Source of the DNA: Ophiosphaerella korrae
Lineage: Eukaryota; Ascomycota; Dothideomycetes; Pleosporales; Phaeosphaeriaceae
Assembly (NCBI GenBank): GCA_028456385.1
Contig: JALNQF010000539.1
Location: forward strand, 1 to 24,332
DNA: 24,332 nucleotides
Direction of reading: 5' to 3'
This document shows positions 22,831-24,332 of this stretch, piece by piece. Made by a program: the position numbers and the translations under genes. The first letter of the stretch is position 1. The number at the start of each line of letters is the position of its first letter. A model generated the notes under the pieces. That model searched no databases. It was given only the letters and a program-made list of their open reading frames with translations, and was not told the origin of the DNA.

Positions 22831-23419
22831 ATAATAAGCTAGTACTTCCTAACTAGTTCTTTACTATATATTACTAATAGCTTATCTACTATATCTACTA
22901 CTTTATATAACTAGGAAGTAAATCCTCTTAAATTAAAGTTAAAAATATACTATATAATAGTTTACTCTTCTATTATAGTAAGTTTCTAGTAGTTTAGTTA
23001 AGTAGCGCGTTAATAAAAGATTCTATAAAGCTAGGTAAAGAGCTACTAATATTATATATTTAAAGCTATAGTAGTATGTTATAAAGTCTAAAAATAGCTT
23101 AAAGTATAAGCTTAAAGCCTAAGTTAAATTCTACTTTCTTAAAGAGTTAAAATATTATTGTTTATACGTAGTATTCGCAATACTAAGAAAAAGTAGCTAT
23201 TTTAGTAATATAGCTACTTTACTAATAGAAATATTATTAGCTTAATACTTTAAATATAAAATATATATATAGAGAGATTATATTAAATATAAAAGTAGAT
23301 AAAATATAAGTTAATATCTTTTCTTTTTTTCTTTAGAGCCCTTTATATCCTTATTTTCTAAGCCTAAGTATTTTTTAGTTACTTTTTAGTTACTTTCTTT
23401 TAGCTCCTTTAACTTACTC
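22831..23419. other. RIP-mutated sequence without recognisable gene
   Basis: AT-rich sequence with the same TpA excess as the elements but no LTR or Pol motif that I recognise. It includes a short hairpin at 23190-23220. It could be a decayed DNA transposon or unique DNA hit by RIP spreading from the repeats. Confidence 0.5.
23190..23220. repeat. 11-bp perfect inverted repeat with 9-base loop
   Basis: AAAGTAGCTAT at 23190-23200 pairs with ATAGCTACTTT at 23210-23220. It could form a hairpin in DNA or RNA. There is no T tract or gene that would make it a recognised terminator. Confidence 0.8.
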
Positions 23420-23546
23420 TACTATAGTATCTCTATTGTAATTAACTTTTTAATTAAGCTTATTGTCCTAAGCGTTATATACGTTATTATCTTCTATTAT
23501 AGGGTTAATTAGTTCTACCTAGTTTTCTTCTATTATAGCTATAATA
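23420..23546 (-). repeat. LTR F: inverted LTR fragment (U3 end)
   Basis: This matches the last about 115 bp of LTR E and the reverse complement of the start of the C2 LTR (shared words TAATTAAG, ATACGTTATTAT, CTATTATAG), ending ATTATAGCTATAATA. Only the first third or so of an LTR, in minus orientation, is present. It is the last recognisable repeat before composition becomes normal. The left limit is approximate. Confidence 0.8.
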
Positions 23547-23669
23547 GTACCCTAATAGCTCCTTGCCCTAGACTCCTTATAATAATAGACTAGTAAATAC
23601 TAAGTAATTCTAAACAATAGATGTTAATGTAGTATCGTTCTTAGTTAGAGATTAGATTATCGATACTAT

Positions 23670-23690
23670 CCTAGGTACTATATACCTAGG
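23670..23690. repeat. 8-bp inverted repeat CCTAGGTA/TACCTAGG
   Basis: Perfect inverted repeat with a 5-base loop (CTATA), lying exactly at the RIP/non-RIP transition. Confidence 0.8.
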
Positions 23691-23734
23691 CTGCTCTGTC
23701 GATCTGTTGTTAGGATCCTGTCTTGGCGGTTACG

Positions 23735-23804
23735 GATCAACAGATTACTGATCTGTTGATCTGTGGTTTTTCCATGTCCGTGCGCATCACAGATCCACAG
23801 ATCA
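23735..23804. repeat. Nested inverted repeats of a GATCTGTTG-type motif
   Basis: GATCAACAGAT (23735-23745) and ATCTGTTGATC (23751-23761) form a perfect 11-bp stem with a 5-base loop. TGATCTGTGG (23757-23766) is the reverse complement of CCACAGATCA (23795-23804). A further GATCTGTTG is at 23701. Such clustered short repeats are common in the subterminal parts of DNA transposons such as hAT elements, but no target duplication or second end is visible. Confidence 0.65.
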
Positions 23805-23993
23805 CTTAACTCACGTGTCCTAGTTGTGAGTTGTTTCCCAATCAAGGTCGTTACCCCGCTCGTCCCATGCTTCGTCATCACTAGAGTAGGGGCTGATTGG
23901 TTCCATATCAATTTCTCTTGTTACACCCGTAACACATATGTATCTACGCTCGCGTTTAGTCTAACAACTAGTCTGATTAGAAGGCTGTTCTAA

Positions 23994-24332
23994 CTCGAAG
24001 AACTAGAAGCAATTAGTATTAGGCTAGCGCTGAGCGATGGCTGGAGCGCGTGCCTGCAGACGCTCGAGGGCCATAGCAGTTATATCAAGTCAGTGGCCTT
24101 CTCGCACGACTCAACACAGCTAGCGCCAGCGTCCGACGACAGGACTGTCAAGATCTGGGATGCGAGCAGCGGCGCATGCCTGCAGGCACTCGATACTGAC
24201 ACAATTCCTTATAACTTATCCTTCGACCCTACTGGCTCTTTCCTTTATACTGCAAGAGACACTACCGCCCTTGAAACCGCCGAAGGTTCTAGTACAAGGC
24301 ATATTGTAGAACCTGAGCGTTCTCCGTTTGTA
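23994..24332 (+). CDS. WD40-repeat C-terminus of a HET-E/NWD-type NLR protein (partial)
   Basis: The frame opens after an in-frame stop at 23991-23993 and runs past the window end. It reads WSACLQTLEGHS and then a complete WD40 repeat: GH at 24069-24074, VAFS, ASDDRTVKIWD with the WD at 24156-24161, and SGACLQ. A degenerate last blade follows (NLSFDPTGSFLYT). The WSACLQTLEGH start and NLSFD..GS.L end are typical of fungal NACHT-WD40 (NWD) STAND receptors, where WD40 repeats sense ligands and the NACHT ATPase triggers signalling or incompatibility. There is no in-frame ATG and no NACHT domain upstream. This is therefore a 5'-truncated remnant, or an exon whose intron and upstream exons are not recognisable. 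One odd residue is Pro in LAPASDD, where Ser is usual. Base composition is normal (not RIP-mutated). Confidence 0.8.

Larger units (their letters stand above)
23547..23993. other. Boundary from RIP block to normal-composition DNA
   Basis: CpA and TpG reappear gradually from about 23560 and are normal by about 23690. No credible gene is present: two overlapping opposite-strand open frames of 76-77 codons (23678-23911 minus, 23763-23993 plus) have no recognisable motif. The stretch contains several inverted repeats (23670-23690, 23735-23761, 23757-23804) and repeated GATCTGTTG/GATCTGTGG words. These may be the end of a small DNA transposon. Confidence 0.6.

Noticed and set aside
1..23560. AT-rich DNA as mitochondrial sequence or a centromere core
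   Set aside because: The decoded chromoviral genes, LTRs and CpA-specific depletion explain the composition as RIP; a centromere cannot be judged from sequence alone.
23678..23911. 77-codon minus-strand open frame at the boundary
   Set aside because: It overlaps an opposite-strand frame, has no recognisable motif, and lies over short inverted repeats; most likely chance in normal-composition DNA.
23763..23993. 76-codon plus-strand open frame before the WD40 fragment
   Set aside because: No domain signal, and it is not in frame with the WD40 reading frame (a stop at 23991 separates them).

Overview
The window looks like a gene-poor, AT-rich block from a filamentous ascomycete (Pezizomycotina). 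From position 1 to about 23.55 kb the DNA has almost no CpA or TpG and a great excess of TpA, while CpG, CpT and CpC survive. That is the signature of repeat-induced point mutation (RIP). Composition returns to normal between about 23.55 and 23.7 kb. The last 340 bases encode the C-terminal WD40 repeats of a HET-E/NWD-type (NACHT-WD40) protein, which also points to a filamentous ascomycete. I cannot name the species.

Almost everything left of 23.55 kb is nested, dead Ty3/gypsy LTR retrotransposons of the chromovirus type. Their proteins can still be read if Gln/Trp codons are expected as stops, Met as Ile, and Cys/His as Tyr. Element D (minus strand, about 1-5645, left end outside the window) has Gag and Pol in different frames. 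Element A (plus, 5651-12702) is complete, with 430-bp LTRs and a TATTA target-site duplication, and is inserted just upstream of D's gag. After A come about 300 bp with a 14-bp tandem repeat, then an RT fragment (C1, about 13005-14026). Element B (plus, 14027-21051) is complete and a relative of A. It is followed by C2 (21052 to about 22830), the chromodomain end and 3' LTR of a third relative. C2's LTR is split by an inverted solo LTR (E, 22316-22755) flanked by an ACAAG duplication. A further inverted LTR fragment (F) lies at about 23420-23546.

In A and B every recognisable domain (Gag zinc knuckle, protease, RT, RNase H, integrase, chromodomain) lies in one frame over more than 4 kb. They were therefore destroyed by point transitions and not by frameshifts. 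No gene in the repeat block can make a full protein. The only sequence that may belong to a functional gene is the WD40 fragment at the right edge. I see no rRNA, tRNA or CRISPR array. The least explained signals are an antisense reading frame conserved between pol and the 3' LTR in A, B and C2, the inverted-repeat cluster inside the LTRs, and the 14-bp tandem array.
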